Origin: Paenibacillus tengchongensis
GTDB taxonomy: Bacteria > Bacillota > Bacilli > Paenibacillales > Paenibacillaceae
Assembly: GCF_008973665.1 (NCBI RefSeq)
Contig: NZ_WACP01000004.1
Coordinates: forward strand, 186,001 to 250,000
Reading direction: 5' to 3'
DNA: 64,000 nt
The notes beneath the pieces are model-generated. The model saw only the letters and a list, made by a program, of their open reading frames with translations. It was not told the DNA's origin and did no database searches. The position numbers were made by a program, and so were the translations under genes. The first letter of the stretch is position 1, and each line of letters begins with the position of its first letter. Positions 1 through 9,171 of the stretch are shown here, in pieces.

Positions 1-638
1 CCGAACGCTATGAGGTGACCAATCTGCATTACACGGTGCAGGAGCTTGAGCCCTTCCGCGGCAAAGCGGTGCTGATCTCCGGCGGCGGCGACTCCGCAGT
101 CGATTGGGCCAATGCCCTGGAAGGCATCGCCTCCAGCGTGACCATCGTGCACCGGCGGGAGACATTCGGCGGCCATGAGAAGAATGTGGCGAAGATGAAG
201 GCTTCCTCCGTTCAGGTGAAGGTGCCGTATGCGGTAAGCCATCTGCACAGCGACAACGGCGAAACCATCGATACGGTCACGATCAAGCACACAGAGACAG
301 GGGAGACGGAGCTTTTGCCTGTAGACGCTGTCGTCGTCAACCACGGGCTGAAGAGCGACTTCGGGCCGCTGCGGGAATGGGGTCTCGATATGGGCGACTG
401 GTGCGCCAATGTCAGCGGCCGCCTGGAAACCAATCTGCCGGGCGTCTTCGCCGCCGGAGATTTCGTCGACTACAGCAGCAAGGTCCGGCTGATCGCCGGC
501 ACCTTTACCGATGCTGTGCTGGCGCTGAACAGCGCCAAACTCTACATGGACCCCGATGCCCCAAAGGCAGCTTATGTCTCGTCGCACAACGACCGCTTTA
601 AAGACAAGAACAAGGCGCTGGGGCTGACCCAGGAATAG
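1..638 (+). CDS. yumC: Ferredoxin--NADP(+) reductase, YumC type (5' part outside window)
   Basis: Flavoprotein that passes electrons between NADPH and ferredoxin or flavodoxin, with a thioredoxin-reductase-like fold. Only about the last 211 residues are present; the frame is open to the left edge, so the GTG at 15 is internal. The visible part begins in the NADPH-binding domain with the [10 protein letters not shown] motif and the VTIVHRR strand that reads the 2'-phosphate of NADP. It ends with the FAD-binding GVFAAGD segment and the C-terminal tail typical of YumC (about 330 residues when complete). A hairpin terminator follows, so the gene is transcriptionally separate from the germination operon downstream. 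Family assignment is firm; the electron partner is inferred. Confidence 0.9.
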   Translation, partial: ERYEVTNLHYTVQELEPFRGKAVLISGGGDSAVDWANALEGIASSVTIVHRRETFGGHEKNVAKMKASSVQVKVPYAVSHLHSDNGETIDTVTIKHTETGETELLPVDAVVVNHGLKSDFGPLREWGLDMGDWCANVSGRLETNLPGVFAAGDFVDYSSKVRLIAGTFTDAVLALNSAKLYMDPDAPKAAYVSSHNDRFKDKNKALGLTQE

Positions 639-685
639 TGCCGCAATCATCCGGGGATGTCTACCGGATCGTGAACCTGAAAACG

Positions 686-731
686 AAAGGCCGACTTACT
701 GCAGTGGAAGCTGCAAAAGGCGGCCTTTTTT
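686..731 (+). terminator. Rho-independent terminator after yumC
   Basis: Stem AAAGGCCG (686-693) pairs with CGGCCTTT (721-728), with a small GCAG/CTGC hairpin inside, followed by a T run. The remaining stretch from 732 to about 920 shows no credible gene; short frames there lack a ribosome-binding site. Confidence 0.8.
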
Positions 732-941
732 CATGCCTGAATCGGGGCTCACGCAATGTATCTGCACCGGTCCCCATGGAGGAGTCTGCTATGCGCAGGG
801 TTGTTTGCGCATCCACGGGAATATGCAGCTTCCGGCGATAAAAGAATTCTTTTCCTCTGCGGCAATCCTTCCCCGCCGGTTCCATGAATTGCATAAAGCG
901 GCGCCGGCGGGCGAATAGTAAGGGCAGGAGGTGACGGAACG

Positions 942-2489
942 ATGCCGATTCGCAAAACGGGAAGCACACCGGACGGAAAGAAGGAAGGCGGGCAACAGCC
1001 GCCGCTGTCAGCAGTGCTGGAGGAGAATCTGGAGCAGATCCGCGCAAGACTCGGTAACAGCCCCGATCTTGTGATCCGCCATTACAAATCCATGATCCAT
1101 GAAGTGCAAGTCGCAGCCATCTACATCAATGCCATTACGGACAAAAATTTGGTCGATACTTATATCGAGCAGGCAATGAAGTTTGAATTCCCCGGAGAGG
1201 GCGTAGGCATACCGGCTGCTCCCGGGGATATATACAGCTATTTCAAAACCAAAGCGGTTAGCATCGGTAAGCTGAAAGTCATCCGGGATTTGAACACTCT
1301 GCTGGAGGCGCTGCTCTCGGGCGACACGGTCCTGCTAGTCGACGGAATCGCCGAAGCGCTCAGCGGCATGACAAGCGGCGGTGAAGGGCGGGCTGTCTCG
1401 GAGGCGGCGACGCAAGTGTCAATCCGGGGCTCCAAGGAGGCCTTCACGGAGTCATTGGGGACCAATATAGCCCTGGTGCGCAGACGCATCAAGAGCCCCG
1501 ATCTGCGGCTGGAGACCATGACGCTTGGGGCAATCACCCGTACGGACATTTCAATCATGTACATTAAAGGCCTGGCGAGGGAAGAAGCCGTCTTTAATCT
1601 GCGGGAGAAGCTTCAGCACATTGAGGCCGATTCCATACTGGAATCGGGCTATATCGAACAGCTGCTGGAAGAGAACAAATTCTCTCCTTTTCCGACCATG
1701 TACAATACCGAGCGGCCTGACAGCGTGGCCGGTAATCTCCTGGAAGGCCGGATCGCCCTGCTGGTGGACGGCACCCCGTTCGTACTGATCCTACCGGCGA
1801 CCTTCTTTGTTTTTATGCATACGGTTGAAGATTACTACCAGCGCTACGACGTGTCCACATTAATCCGGCTGCTGCGCGTGATCTGTCTTGTCGTCTCGCT
1901 GTTTGGTCCGGCCATCTTCGTGGCCGCACTTAATTTCCACCAGGAAATGATTCCGACACCGCTCTTAATCAATCTGGCCTCGCAACGGGAGGGCGTCCCC
2001 TTTCCTACCTTCATTGAAGCGCTGATGATGGAGTGCACCTTTGAAGTGATCCGGGAGGCAGGCATCCGCCTGCCTTCACCGATCGGTCAAACCGTGTCAA
2101 TCATCGGGGGTCTGGTACTGGGGCAGGCAGCGGTGCAAGCCGGCATTGTCTCGCCTGCAATGGTCATTGTTGTCTCGCTGACAGGCATCTGCAGCTTTAC
2201 AACGCCTGCTTTTAATATGGCGCTCTCCATCCGGTTTCTGCGTTTTGGCATTATGTTCACGGGCGCATTTATGGGGCTGTACGGCATTGCCATTGCCGCC
2301 CTGATGCTGGTGGCCCACATGTGCAGCCTCCGCTCGCTCGGGGTGCCTTACATGTCGCCGCTCGGGCCGTTCTCACCCGGGGACCAGAAGGATTTATTTG
2401 TGCGCTCGCCCCTGCACTTCATGAAGACCAGACCGCGTTTAACCCGGAGTAAGCGGGGCAGACGCCAGCCGGGGGCGGGGTCGTCATGA
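942..2489 (+). CDS. Spore germination protein, GerA family (A subunit)
   Basis: First subunit of a nutrient germinant receptor that sits in the inner spore membrane. The 515-residue length fits the family. Roughly the first 290 residues are soluble and carry the family signatures TNIALVRRRI and RTDISIMYI; the second half contains several hydrophobic segments (for example around FVLILPATFFVFMH and VSIIGGLVLGQAAV). The ATG at 942 follows AGGAGGTG at an ideal distance. It overlaps the next gene by four bases (ATGA), giving a compact A-C-B operon order as in gerK-like operons. The germinant cannot be told from sequence. A second, divergent GerA-family member in the window is SpoVAF. Confidence 0.93.
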   Translation: MPIRKTGSTPDGKKEGGQQPPLSAVLEENLEQIRARLGNSPDLVIRHYKSMIHEVQVAAIYINAITDKNLVDTYIEQAMKFEFPGEGVGIPAAPGDIYSYFKTKAVSIGKLKVIRDLNTLLEALLSGDTVLLVDGIAEALSGMTSGGEGRAVSEAATQVSIRGSKEAFTESLGTNIALVRRRIKSPDLRLETMTLGAITRTDISIMYIKGLAREEAVFNLREKLQHIEADSILESGYIEQLLEENKFSPFPTMYNTERPDSVAGNLLEGRIALLVDGTPFVLILPATFFVFMHTVEDYYQRYDVSTLIRLLRVICLVVSLFGPAIFVAALNFHQEMIPTPLLINLASQREGVPFPTFIEALMMECTFEVIREAGIRLPSPIGQTVSIIGGLVLGQAAVQAGIVSPAMVIVVSLTGICSFTTPAFNMALSIRFLRFGIMFTGAFMGLYGIAIAALMLVAHMCSLRSLGVPYMSPLGPFSPGDQKDLFVRSPLHFMKTRPRLTRSKRGRRQPGAGSS

Positions 2490-3691
2490 ACAGAAGAGGG
2501 AGCTCCTTTCTGGCGGCCATGCTTGCCGCCATGCTCGCGCTGACCGGCTGCTACAACAGCCGGGAGCTGAATGAACTGGCGATCGTCAGCGGCATCGGAA
2601 TTGATCTGGTTCCCGGCAAAGAGGATTACAAGGTTACCTTCCAGATTGTAAATCCCAAATCCACACCGACAACGGTAAGTCCGGGCAGCGGACTGCCGGC
2701 GATCGTCGTCATCTCCGCTACGGACCGGACGGTCTTCGGCGCCTTGCGCAAAGCGTCCAAACGGGCGACCCGGCAGCTTTTTTTTGCCCATACCCAGCTG
2801 GTGGCCATTGGCGAGCCGCTGGCCCGGCGGGGAATCAACCATGTCTTCGATATTTTTGAGCGCTCCCATGAGCTGCGGCTCAATTCGGCTGCGCTGGTGG
2901 TGCGGGGGGGAAGTGCCGAATCCCTGCTGCAGATGCTTTCGCCCATAGAAAGCATCTCCTCGCTCGGACTTGTGAACAAAGTGGAGAATACGGCAAAGGT
3001 TTGGGGGGAGAACCGGAGGACCGATGTGTTCGGACTGATTAGCGGGATTGCCGGAGAAGGCGATATCACGGTTAACGGGGTGATGCTTCCTGGAGATATC
3101 AGGGAAGGCAGAAAAAAATCGAGCCTGGAACAATCCGACTTTAAAGGGGGGAGTATTATGAGCGGACTGGCTGTACTGAAAGAAGGGCGGTTGACCGGAT
3201 GGATGGAGGGTACGGATGCGCGGGGCACGCAATGGCTGCTCGACGAGATCAAGGAGACTGGCATGGATATCGGCGTTCCCGGTGCCAGCGGAAAGCTGGC
3301 AGTCAATATTTTTCATTCTTCAACTGGTGTCAGGGTGGAGCTCCGTGAAGGGGTACCGGTATTTCATGTCAGAATCCGCGAGGAAGGAAATGTAAGTGAG
3401 GCGGGGGCGTTCGTTGATTTCAGCATCAAGGAAGTCATGGACCAGGTTCAGGAGACGCTGAAGACGCAGACCGCCCAGGAAGTGAGGCAGGCGTTTGAGA
3501 AAGCGCAGGGGATGAAGTGTGATATTTTTAACTTCGGCAATGAGCTGAAACGTACACATCCGCAGGACTGGCAGAAGGTGATGAATCACTGGGACGAGGC
3601 TTTTGCCCAAGGAAGGCTGGATCTTCATGTGGAGGCTTATATCCGCAGTACAGGGATGAGAACCAAAACGTATATGGGTCAGGAGAATTGA
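2486..3691 (+). CDS. Spore germination lipoprotein, Ger(x)C family (C subunit)
   Basis: C subunit of the germinant receptor, a lipoprotein anchored on the outer face of the inner spore membrane. The N-terminus is a lipoprotein signal with lipobox LTGC (Cys near residue 22). The family signature CYNSRELNELAIVSGIGID follows directly, and the 401-residue length is usual. The start ATG overlaps the stop of the A subunit, suggesting translational coupling. The C-terminal third has the mixed alpha/beta pattern of the Ger(x)C domain 3, with FNFGNELKR and the terminal FAQGRLDLHVEAYIRSTG segment. Expressed with the A and B genes. Confidence 0.93.
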   Translation: MNRRGSSFLAAMLAAMLALTGCYNSRELNELAIVSGIGIDLVPGKEDYKVTFQIVNPKSTPTTVSPGSGLPAIVVISATDRTVFGALRKASKRATRQLFFAHTQLVAIGEPLARRGINHVFDIFERSHELRLNSAALVVRGGSAESLLQMLSPIESISSLGLVNKVENTAKVWGENRRTDVFGLISGIAGEGDITVNGVMLPGDIREGRKKSSLEQSDFKGGSIMSGLAVLKEGRLTGWMEGTDARGTQWLLDEIKETGMDIGVPGASGKLAVNIFHSSTGVRVELREGVPVFHVRIREEGNVSEAGAFVDFSIKEVMDQVQETLKTQTAQEVRQAFEKAQGMKCDIFNFGNELKRTHPQDWQKVMNHWDEAFAQGRLDLHVEAYIRSTGMRTKTYMGQEN

Positions 3692-3721
3692 ATGCCTGAA
3701 GAATAACAGGAGAATCGTGAT

Positions 3722-4819
3722 ATGAGAAAGGAAAGTATAGGGTCATTTCAGTTATTTGCCATGATTGTGCTATTTGAACTGGGAACGGCCTTGGTAGTGC
3801 CTATCGGGCTGGAGAGCGGGCATGCCGTCTGGGTATCCATTCTGGTCGCGCTGCCCGGCGGAGTGCTGCTTGTCCTGATCTATGATTATCTGTACCGGCA
3901 GTTCCCGGATCTGCCGATCAGCGGCTACATGCGGCGTATTCTCGGGCCGGCGGTCGGGTGGCCGCTCGGTCTGCTGTTTGTGCCCGTTCTACTGTACAAC
4001 GGCTCGCGGAACCTGCGGGAAGCAGGAGATCTGCTGATCTCGGCCTCCTATGACAAGACGCCGGTCATCATCATTAATTCCATAATGGTGATTGCGGTTA
4101 TGTACATTCTGTATATGGGCATCGAGGTGTTTGCACGGACGGCGGAGATTTACTTTATGATTACCATGGTCATGGGGCTGGTCTGCAATTTCGTCGTCAT
4201 TGCCGCCGGTCTGGTGAAGCTGCATAATCTGTTTCCTGTACATCCGGGAGAGTGGCTGGAGGCGCTGCGTTCGGCTTATCCGAACATCTGGATCTTTCCT
4301 TACGGGGAGCTGGTATGCTTCGCTACCATTCTGCCGCATTTCAAGTCTGCGCGAAAAGTAAACAAGGTTACGGTTGCTGCGCTGGTGCTCAGCTCCTTTC
4401 TGCTCAGCTTTACACATGCAATCGAAATGTCGGTGCTCGGAGCGGATATTTACAGCCGGACAACCTTTCCGATGTTTACGACGATTACGCTGGTGAATGT
4501 GGCGAATTTCATCCAGCGGCTGGACGCTTTTGTCATTCTGACCCTGATTATCGGCGTCTTCTTCAAAATGTCCGTCTATTGCTATGCAGCGGTGGCGATT
4601 GCGGCGGATTTGTTCCGGATCAGGGATTTGCAAAAGCTGGTGCTCCCGGTGGGGGTGGTGGTGCTGCTCAGTTCTTTTGTCAGTGCGGAGAATTATCCGG
4701 CTCATATGGCCGACGGGGTGGTGTTCCTGGAACGTATTCTGCCGATTCCCTGTGCGGTTGTTCCGATTCTGCTGTTTGCGGTCCACCGGCTGCGTCTGCG
4801 GTTCAAGCTGTACCGGTAA
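3722..4819 (+). CDS. Spore germination protein, GerB family (B subunit)
   Basis: Integral membrane subunit of the germinant receptor, related to amino-acid/polyamine/organocation permeases and thought to hold the nutrient-binding site. The 365 residues form about ten hydrophobic segments, starting with SFQLFAMIVLFELGTALVVP, which matches the first helix of GerB/GerKB proteins. It lies 30 bases after the C subunit; AGGAGAATCGTGAT precedes the ATG. It completes the A-C-B operon. The next gene points the other way and its stop is immediately adjacent. Confidence 0.93.
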   Translation: MRKESIGSFQLFAMIVLFELGTALVVPIGLESGHAVWVSILVALPGGVLLVLIYDYLYRQFPDLPISGYMRRILGPAVGWPLGLLFVPVLLYNGSRNLREAGDLLISASYDKTPVIIINSIMVIAVMYILYMGIEVFARTAEIYFMITMVMGLVCNFVVIAAGLVKLHNLFPVHPGEWLEALRSAYPNIWIFPYGELVCFATILPHFKSARKVNKVTVAALVLSSFLLSFTHAIEMSVLGADIYSRTTFPMFTTITLVNVANFIQRLDAFVILTLIIGVFFKMSVYCYAAVAIAADLFRIRDLQKLVLPVGVVVLLSSFVSAENYPAHMADGVVFLERILPIPCAVVPILLFAVHRLRLRFKLYR

Positions 4820-4820
4820 T

Positions 4821-5054
4821 TTACGGCCGTCCTTGCCTGCTGCGCTTCAGCGCGCCGTAAAGAACATTGACGAAGGGCAACGCTACAAAAATTACGATAC
4901 AGGCCGCTTCCTGCAGCGTTGTCGTTGCAAACACACTATGTATGGAACGGATCGAGCTATACAGGCTGTGCCCTCCCAGCAGGTCCACGCCAACGATCAT
5001 CGACCAGGTTAGCGCGGCCAGTATGACATAAACCAGCAATGTTTTCACAAGCAT
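4821..5054 (-). CDS. Small two-helix membrane protein, unknown function
   Basis: A 77-residue protein with two hydrophobic stretches (VKTLLVYVILAALTWSMIVG and ACIVIFVALPFVNVLYGAL) separated by a short polar loop, ending in a basic tail (KRSRQGRP). The start is supported by AAGGAGAG at the right distance on the minus strand. I do not recognise a family. It converges on the germination operon with one base between the stop codons, so a role in germination is only a positional guess. Confidence 0.65.
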   Translation of the reverse strand: MLVKTLLVYVILAALTWSMIVGVDLLGGHSLYSSIRSIHSVFATTTLQEAACIVIFVALPFVNVLYGALKRSRQGRP

Positions 5055-5259
5055 TCTCTCTCCTTTATATTCAAAAATTACTTCGTCATCCGGCTCAGAC
5101 CCGTCGTTTCTCCCGTATTATTCCCGCGTCTGCGGGCTGCTACACGCCCGAGAGACTGCTTTTTTGCGAACGGGCCGCTGCTTCAAGATTCAAGCGTTTA
5201 CCTGGCCAGCCAGAGCGGGTATTATGGGAGCAAAGGCCAAGAGCAAAGGGGAAGATGCT

Positions 5260-5616
5260 ATGACGACGTGGAATTTGCAGGGGACCGTCAGCCATTTGCT
5301 GATTTGCGGCGGGAGCAGCTGCAGGAAGCGTAAGGGGGAAGAAGTCGCAGAAGCCATTGAGCGTGAGATTGAAAAGCAAGGCGCGGAAGCGCTCATCCAT
5401 ACGACGGAGACGCGTTGCAACGGCCGGTGTTCGGATGCCTGCATTGTAATCGCCTATCCCGATGGCGTCTGGTACCGGGAAATGACCCCGAAAGCAGGCA
5501 AAGCGCTTGTCCGCAAGCTGCTGCAGGGGGAGCGGCTGGACGAGCATGTACTCTACACCTATGATGGAAAGCTTACCGCCGCGGATGAACGGGGAACCAA
5601 GGGGAAGAAAAAGTGA
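5260..5616 (+). CDS. (2Fe-2S) ferredoxin domain protein, thioredoxin-like
   Basis: A 118-residue protein resembling thioredoxin-like [2Fe-2S] ferredoxins. Four or more cysteines are placed as expected: CGGSSC near the N-terminus (C-x4-C) and CNGRCSDAC further on (C-x3-C). The sequence VIAYPDGVWYREMTP matches the conserved block of the family. I chose the ATG at 5260 because AAAGGGG lies eight bases upstream; an in-frame start at 5164 would add an unconserved leader. The protein probably acts as a soluble electron carrier in the cytoplasm. Its redox partner is unknown; the yumC fragment at the window start is not adjacent. Confidence 0.82.
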   Translation: MTTWNLQGTVSHLLICGGSSCRKRKGEEVAEAIEREIEKQGAEALIHTTETRCNGRCSDACIVIAYPDGVWYREMTPKAGKALVRKLLQGERLDEHVLYTYDGKLTAADERGTKGKKK

Positions 5617-5795
5617 AGCGGGAGCTGCCCGCGACGCCCCTGCACCGGTTCCAGGCATAGCCTTGCTTGCGGGGTTACTTTTGCCGTGTCAGCTTCGCGG
5701 AAATTTGACTTGCATCCCCTGCGCCCACTATGCTATTAGCAGGTGTGTTTACAATATACATGAGCCGCTGAGGGATGAAGGGGGAACCATTACTG

Positions 5796-7088
5796 ATGGA
5801 GAGGCTGCAAGTCTGGCCGGATAAATTCAAGAGGTTTTTTTTGAACAACAAATTTGTTGTTTCACTGCTGATTGTGCTGCTGGTCGGCATCAATATTCTG
5901 GTATTCTCGAAGGTGCCGTTTATTTTCAAGCCGATTACGGTGCTTCTGCATACGGTGGCCGCGCCGCTGCTGCTGTCGGGGATCGCCTATTACCTGCTGA
6001 ATCCGCTGGTGGACCGCATGGAAAGACGCAGCAAGATCAAACGCCCTTATGGTATTGTAATCCTGTATTTGGTGATCGCCGGCATTATAACGCTGATTTT
6101 GTTGACGGTTATCCCGATTATCCGTACCCAGTTGCTGGGGCTGATCGATAACTTTCCGAAATACAGCGAGCAAATCCAGGAGGAATTCATCCACCTGACC
6201 GGCAGTGATCTGTACGGAAGAATTCAAGAGAATGTCGGGACGGATTTCAGCGATTTGACCAGCAAGGTGACGGACTGGGGCACTTCGTTTCTCAATAATG
6301 CGGTGAACGGCGTCGGCAATTTTGTCGGTGCGGTCACCGAGGCTGTGCTGGCGCTCGTCACGACCCCGTTCATTCTGTTCTACCTGCTCCGTGACGGCAA
6401 AAGGCTGCCGGACTATCTGCTGCGCTTCGTGCCGAACAGTCTGCAGCCGCAGACCCGGGGCGTGATGCGGGAAATGAACAATCAGATCGCTTCCTACATA
6501 CGCGGACAGATTATTGTCAGCTGCTGCATCGGGGCATTGCTGTATATCGGGTATCTGATTATCGGACTGGACTATGCGCTGGTTCTGGCCATTGTCGCTG
6601 CCTGTACGGCCGTCGTGCCTTATCTGGGTCCGGCCATCGCCATTACGCCGGCTTTAATTGTAGCTATTGTGACTTCGCCGTTCATGCTGCTGAAGATGGT
6701 GTTCGTCTGGACCGCCGTGCAGCTGATCGAGGGGAAATTCATCTCCCCGCAGATTATGGGCAAATCGCTGAGGGTGCATCCGATTACGATTATTTTTGTC
6801 ATTATTTTTGCCGGTAAAATGTTCGGCGTGCTCGGCATCATCCTGGCCGTACCGGGATATGCGGTGCTGAAAGTGGTGGTTACCCATGCTTTCCAGTGGT
6901 TCCGGTTCCGTTCGGGGCTTTATGAGGATGCACCACGGGTTCCGGCAGAAACAGTGATTCCGGCGGCTCCAAGTGCATCAAGTGCTCCAAGTGCTCCAAG
7001 TGCTCCAAGTGCATCAAGTGCTCCAAGTGCATCAAGTGCTCCAAGTGCTCCACCAGCAGCTCCGGCCTCACCAAAAAGAAAAAAATAA
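5796..7088 (+). CDS. AI-2E family transporter (PerM/YtvI-like permease)
   Basis: Polytopic membrane protein of about 430 residues in the AI-2E exporter/PerM superfamily. Hydrophobic segments fill the first 370 residues in the usual pattern, with a large soluble loop after the third helix (residues about 100-190) and the family blocks LVTTPFILFYLLRDG and PYLGPAIAI. The ATG at 5796 is preferred over 5775 because AAGGGGGA (5778-5785) lies before it. The last 40 residues are an Ala/Pro/Ser-rich tail built from a 9-bp tandem repeat and ending SPKRKK; this tail is unlikely to belong to the transport fold. The carboxylesterase starts 18 bases downstream, so the two are probably cotranscribed. The substrate cannot be deduced. 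Confidence 0.9.
   Translation: MERLQVWPDKFKRFFLNNKFVVSLLIVLLVGINILVFSKVPFIFKPITVLLHTVAAPLLLSGIAYYLLNPLVDRMERRSKIKRPYGIVILYLVIAGIITLILLTVIPIIRTQLLGLIDNFPKYSEQIQEEFIHLTGSDLYGRIQENVGTDFSDLTSKVTDWGTSFLNNAVNGVGNFVGAVTEAVLALVTTPFILFYLLRDGKRLPDYLLRFVPNSLQPQTRGVMREMNNQIASYIRGQIIVSCCIGALLYIGYLIIGLDYALVLAIVAACTAVVPYLGPAIAITPALIVAIVTSPFMLLKMVFVWTAVQLIEGKFISPQIMGKSLRVHPITIIFVIIFAGKMFGVLGIILAVPGYAVLKVVVTHAFQWFRFRSGLYEDAPRVPAETVIPAAPSASSAPSAPSAPSASSAPSASSAPSAPPAAPASPKRKK
6966..7046 (+). repeat. 9-bp coding tandem repeat
   Basis: Nine consecutive 9-bp units of GCTCCAAGT or GCATCAAGT encode Ala-Pro-Ser or Ala-Ser-Ser in the C-terminal tail of the AI-2E family permease. Because units are a multiple of three, copy-number change would keep the frame. 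Confidence 0.95.
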
Positions 7089-7106
7089 CAGGAAGGAAGT
7101 TACGAA

Positions 7107-8594
7107 ATGATTGGTTCCATTGCCGATACGGCCTACGGACGGCTGCAGGGAATTCCGGAAGAAGGAGTCTGCGTCTGGCGCGGGATTCCCTATGCTGCAC
7201 CGCCGGTTCAGGAGCGCCGTTTCGCTCCGCCTGTACCTCCCGAGTCCTGGAGCGGGGTGCGCGATGCCGGTGAATTCGGACCGGTAAGCCTTCAGCCTGT
7301 CAGCACGAACGGGATGCGGTTTGCCGGAACAACGCCGGTCTATGCCGAGGACTGCCTGTACCTCAATGTGTGGTCGCCCGCCGAAGAGGGCGAGAAGCTT
7401 CCGGTAATGGTGTGGATTCACGGGGGCACCTTTGTGACAGGAGCCGGCAGCCAGCCGATGTTTGAGGGCTCCGCGCTTGCGCGCAGCGGCAGGGTGGTCG
7501 TCGTGACGGTCAATTACCGGCTCGGCCCGCTGGGTTTCCTGCATCTGGCTCCGCTGGGCGGCGATTTCGCCTCGAACCTGGGGCTGCTCGATCAGATATC
7601 CGCGCTCCGCTGGGTGCAGGACAATATCGGCGCGTTTGGCGGTGACCCGGCCCAGGTCACGGTGTTCGGCGAATCGGCGGGCAGCATGAGCATTGCGGCC
7701 CTGCTGGCAATGCCGGCGGCCAAAGGCCTGTTCGCACGGGCAATCCTGCAGAGCGGGGCCGCACAGTGCCTGCAGCCGGGACCGGCGTCTGCCATCGCCG
7801 GAGCCTTCCTCGGCGAGCTGGGCCTCGTCCCGGGCGGGGACCTTGTGCCGCTGCGCCGGCTGCCGGCGGAGGAAATTATGAACGCGGCGGCGAGGATGGC
7901 GTACAAGCTGTCCGGCAATTCGCTCGCGATGTTGTTCCAGCCGGTGCTGGACCCGGCGACATTGCCCGTGCATCCGGAGCAGGCTATTGCTTCCGGCTCG
8001 GCGGAAGGTATTCCGCTGCTGATCGGGACAAATCTGCATGAGGGGCATCTCTTCTTCCGTGAAGAGCAGGCGGCCGGCAATTTCGCGCAGGCGCTGAAAT
8101 CGCTGGAGCTGGCGCTGGGCAGTGGTGATTTAAGCGGGCTTGCCGCCGGGTACCCGCAGTCCTGGGAGGGTCAGGCCGACCTGCTCACCGACCTGCTGTT
8201 CTGGGGCAACTCGCTGCAGCTTGCGGAGCGGCAGCTGGCGCATGCGCCGGTATGGATGTACCGGTTCGACTGGGCCATTCCGGGACACCCTCTATTGGGC
8301 CGCGCCGTTCACGGCGCAGAGATTTATTATGTCTTCCATACCATTGCCCTGCTCCATCAGTACGGCGTAGCTGTTACGCCGGAGATGGAACGGGTGGCCG
8401 GACTGATGCAGAAGACATGGACGGCATTTGCCCGCTCCGGGAATCCGGCGGTACCGGAAGCGGAGTGGCCGCCGTACTCGCTTGACGGACGCGCTACGCT
8501 GATTATCGGCGGTGCAGCCCGCGTGGAGAATGATCCGGACAGCAGCAAGCGGGAGCAGGTTCAGGCGGCGCTGAGCAAGCCGCAGCAAGCTTAA
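7107..8594 (+). CDS. Carboxylesterase, type B (PnbA-like)
   Basis: Alpha/beta-hydrolase of the carboxylesterase/cholinesterase family, 495 residues as expected. It starts with the family pattern TAYGRLQGIPEEGVCVWRGI. The oxyanion-hole block is MVWIHGGTF, and the nucleophile elbow is GESAGSMS, giving the catalytic serine. AVHGAEIYYVF near residue 400 has the conserved histidine region. No signal peptide, so cytoplasmic. GGAAGTTACGAA precedes the ATG. It likely hydrolyses short-chain or aryl esters; p-nitrobenzyl esterase of B. subtilis is the best-known relative. Natural substrate unknown. Confidence 0.92.
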   Translation: MIGSIADTAYGRLQGIPEEGVCVWRGIPYAAPPVQERRFAPPVPPESWSGVRDAGEFGPVSLQPVSTNGMRFAGTTPVYAEDCLYLNVWSPAEEGEKLPVMVWIHGGTFVTGAGSQPMFEGSALARSGRVVVVTVNYRLGPLGFLHLAPLGGDFASNLGLLDQISALRWVQDNIGAFGGDPAQVTVFGESAGSMSIAALLAMPAAKGLFARAILQSGAAQCLQPGPASAIAGAFLGELGLVPGGDLVPLRRLPAEEIMNAAARMAYKLSGNSLAMLFQPVLDPATLPVHPEQAIASGSAEGIPLLIGTNLHEGHLFFREEQAAGNFAQALKSLELALGSGDLSGLAAGYPQSWEGQADLLTDLLFWGNSLQLAERQLAHAPVWMYRFDWAIPGHPLLGRAVHGAEIYYVFHTIALLHQYGVAVTPEMERVAGLMQKTWTAFARSGNPAVPEAEWPPYSLDGRATLIIGGAARVENDPDSSKREQVQAALSKPQQA

Positions 8595-8602
8595 CTGGAT
8601 AT

Positions 8603-8667
8603 GCAGCAGCAGTTTTGCAGACAAGTCTCCGGGCAGGATGGAGCCGATGCAGAGCTGCTGCTTTTTT
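8603..8667 (+). terminator. Probable terminator after carboxylesterase gene
   Basis: GCAGCAG (8603-8609 or shifted three bases) can pair with CTGCTGC (8655-8661), followed by TTTTTT. The loop is long and contains a CTCC/GGAG pair, so folding is less certain than for other terminators here. Confidence 0.5.
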
Positions 8668-8833
8668 ATGTGTTTGCAGCGCAGGGAGCGGGGAGAGCGG
8701 GCGCTGCAATGGAGCCGGTGTCAGCGGCGGTGGCTGGCGTCGAGGGCCGGAAGCCGGCGAAAGGCTGCAAGGAACAAGCGGGCCGGGCGGGGATGATGCA
8801 TTAAGCCTTTCTGTAAATGGTAGAGGAAGGTGG

Positions 8834-9020
8834 TAGTTGGATTTCCGCCACTTATTTTCTGCGTAACAGCCCATTTTGTGGATTTAGTTGGATTTCCGCC
8901 ATCTATTCTGACCAAAATCCGCTGGTGACATTACTTCCACTACAATTAAGTGGCGATTATCGAATTAGACTTCTGCAAACCCGTAATAAAGAGGTAATTA
9001 AGTGGCGATAATCAAATTAG
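8834..9020. repeat. Cluster of short direct and inverted intergenic repeats
   Basis: Two copies of TAGTTGGATTTCCGCCA start at 8834 and 8885. Two copies of AATTAAGTGGCGATWATC (W = A or T) start at 8944 and 8996. The core CCGCCACTTA of the first pair is the reverse complement of TAAGTGGCG in the second pair, so the cluster holds two copies in each orientation, spaced about 50 bases apart. The 577-base gap between the esterase gene and the PstS-like gene otherwise shows no gene: its frames lack ribosome-binding sites and family resemblance. Confidence 0.7.
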
Positions 9021-9171
9021 TTTGTTGAGCAAGGTAAAACTATGACTCGAACAGCGATCGTCTTCTGCTGATTGCTTCCCGCTCCGTCCTGGCGCCCGCG
9101 CAGCCGTCCCCCGGTGCCCGGCGCAGCCGCATAAGACCGCGCGATGCTCCTTCGCCCGCTAGGCACAGGCT

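Noticed and set aside
891..920. GCATA-N18-AATAGTA as a sigma-G promoter for the germination operon
   Set aside because: The predicted transcription start would fall inside the ribosome-binding site of the first gene, and the -10 has two mismatches.
8601..8836. Short Gly/Ala-rich plus-strand frames after the esterase gene
   Set aside because: No ribosome-binding sites, overlap with a probable terminator and two equally long frames in competition.
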